6,249 nucleotides of DNA from Methanoregula sp. Its GTDB lineage: Archaea; Halobacteriota; Methanomicrobia; Methanomicrobiales; Methanospirillaceae. Below the pieces are notes generated by a model, which searched no databases, was not told the origin of the DNA, and saw nothing but the letters and a program-made list of their open reading frames with translations. This document shows positions 5,573-6,249 of this stretch, piece after piece; within the stretch, counting starts at the first letter, position 1; each line of letters starts with the position of its first letter. Position numbers and translations under genes: made by a program. The stretch covers positions 1-6,249 of the forward strand of contig DUHF01000219.1 of assembly GCA_013331015.1 (NCBI GenBank). Reading direction: 5' to 3'.

Positions 5573-5582
5573 CTGCCGGCAG
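5573..5582. repeat. 10-base palindrome in the infB-rps6e gap
   Basis: CTGCCGGCAG is perfectly self-complementary and sits close to the predicted rps6e transcription start (near 5585-5590). It could be an operator half-site pair or a chance GC-rich palindrome. Confidence 0.3.
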
Positions 5583-5608
5583 ATACGCCTACACATGAGA
5601 AGTACCCA

Positions 5609-5620
5609 TTTTATTATACC
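5609..5620 (-). promoter_or_regulatory. Putative TATA box for rps6e
   Basis: On the minus strand this reads GGTATAATAAAA. It predicts initiation near 5585-5590 and a leader of about 85 bases, long for this window. A weaker TTTAAG-type string lies upstream near 5629-5637, and an AT-rich stretch at 5517-5530 is too close to the ATG to leave the GGAG site in the leader. Confidence 0.45.
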
Positions 5621-5664
5621 GGTACGCTCTTAAATCCTCGCGTCCGCGTGCGTGCACCACCGGG

Positions 5665-6249
5665 TCACTTGCCCCAGAAGGGATCAGCTTTACGCCGCAT
5701 CGTCGTGTACTCCTCAAGGATCTCCTGCGTGGTGGTATTGAGCGTCTTTATCATCTCGCGCTCGAGCACCTTCACGTGGCGCTCGGGAACGTCCACGAAC
5801 AGGTCATCCCCCACGCTCACCTGCCGTCCGACCGTTGCGCCCTCGATAGAGATCGCCAACTCAAGCCCGACATCAGCCTCGCGGATCGTCTCCTGCCGGA
5901 GCTGCATGGTCTTTAAGTGCCCGACCTTCTTCCCGTCCAGGTGGATCAGGTTCACATCGCTGCGCAGTTTGCCGCCCAGTACCCGTACTCCGACCACTGC
6001 CGGGTTGCTCTGGCGGAAGACGCAGTCCGGCAGCAGCCGGATCTTGGCCGGCATCACCACGTGCTCGAACCGCTGCTTCTCCTGCAGGCGTTTCTGCTCG
6101 TCGCGCCACTCAAGATACTGGTCGATGAGCTGGTAGATGACCCGCCCTTCAAAGACCTTCACCTGTTTATAGAGTGGATTTTTTAAGATCTCGGCGGCAT
6201 CCGGCAGGATTGCGGTGTTGAAGGAGAGGAGCACCCGGAACTGCGGGTT
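5665..6249 (-). CDS. infB: Translation initiation factor aIF5B, C-terminal part (5' end beyond window)
   Basis: aIF5B (IF2-like GTPase) promotes ribosomal subunit joining and initiator tRNA accommodation. The frame is open from the right edge, beginning NPQFRVLLSFN, to the stop at 5665: 194 residues of a protein usually near 600. The visible part covers the end of domain III (LLSFNTAILPDAAEILKNP and the GRVIYQLIDQYLEW helix), then the beta-barrel domain IV (VVMPAKIRLLPDCVFRQSNPAVVGVRVLGGKLRSD through VGRQVSVGDDLFVDVP). It ends with the C-terminal helices (HVKVLEREMIKTLNTTTQEILEEYTTMRRK, ending DPFWGK) that contact aIF1A. The GTPase domain lies outside the window. rps6e follows on the same strand, an association between two translation genes that is common in archaea. 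Confidence 0.95.
   Translation of the reverse strand, partial: NPQFRVLLSFNTAILPDAAEILKNPLYKQVKVFEGRVIYQLIDQYLEWRDEQKRLQEKQRFEHVVMPAKIRLLPDCVFRQSNPAVVGVRVLGGKLRSDVNLIHLDGKKVGHLKTMQLRQETIREADVGLELAISIEGATVGRQVSVGDDLFVDVPERHVKVLEREMIKTLNTTTQEILEEYTTMRRKADPFWGK

Noticed and set aside
5648..6136. 162-residue plus-strand frame opposite infB
   Set aside because: Ser/Arg-rich antisense shadow of clearly conserved aIF5B sequence.
1..6249. A defence island, mobile element, CRISPR array or new multi-gene system
   Set aside because: No transposase, integrase, nuclease or direct repeat array is visible. Nearly all genes are conserved chromosomal housekeeping genes with even codon use.

Overview
The window reads as chromosomal DNA of a methanogenic archaeon, most likely of the order Methanomicrobiales (Methanoregula-like). 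The evidence is archaeal-type information-processing proteins (TFB, SRP19, Gar1, S8e, S6e, aIF5B), a HypB whose metal ligands match the methanogen type, a DUF2240 protein, TATA-type promoters, and a mix of Shine-Dalgarno-led and apparently leaderless genes. Coding is dense, with short gaps. No mobile element, CRISPR array, tRNA or rRNA is visible.

Layout. Positions 1-2234 are all minus strand. Read in the direction of transcription they are SRP19 (2234-1959), a PHP-domain phosphoesterase whose start region overlaps the SRP19 stop (1953-1309), then after a promoter-bearing gap gar1 (1205-978) and tfb (928 to beyond the left edge, C-terminus missing). Positions 2290-4356 are plus strand: hypB (2290-2937), rps8e (3049-3426), an unrecognised 140-residue protein (3476-3898) and a DUF2240 protein (3895-4356) that overlaps it by four bases. 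A plus-strand gene for a single-pass membrane-anchored surface protein (4486-5001) follows, behind its own promoter and a strong Shine-Dalgarno site. It converges on rps6e (minus, 5502-5083), and both converging genes have oligo-T tracts. The right edge holds the 3' part of the aIF5B gene infB (minus, 5665 to the edge), upstream of rps6e.

Functionally most of the window is core gene expression: promoter recognition (TFB), pseudouridylation RNP (Gar1), ribosomal small subunit (S8e, S6e), subunit joining (aIF5B) and membrane targeting (SRP19). HypB supplies GTP-dependent nickel delivery for [NiFe]-hydrogenase maturation and sits divergently from SRP19 across only 55 bases. I do not see a new multi-gene system here. 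The points worth a second look are small: a TATA element centred in the SRP19/hypB gap that could serve both genes, a perfect inverted repeat in the gar1-tfb promoter, a hairpin in the rps6e leader, the unrecognised gene translationally linked to DUF2240, and the membrane-anchored protein.
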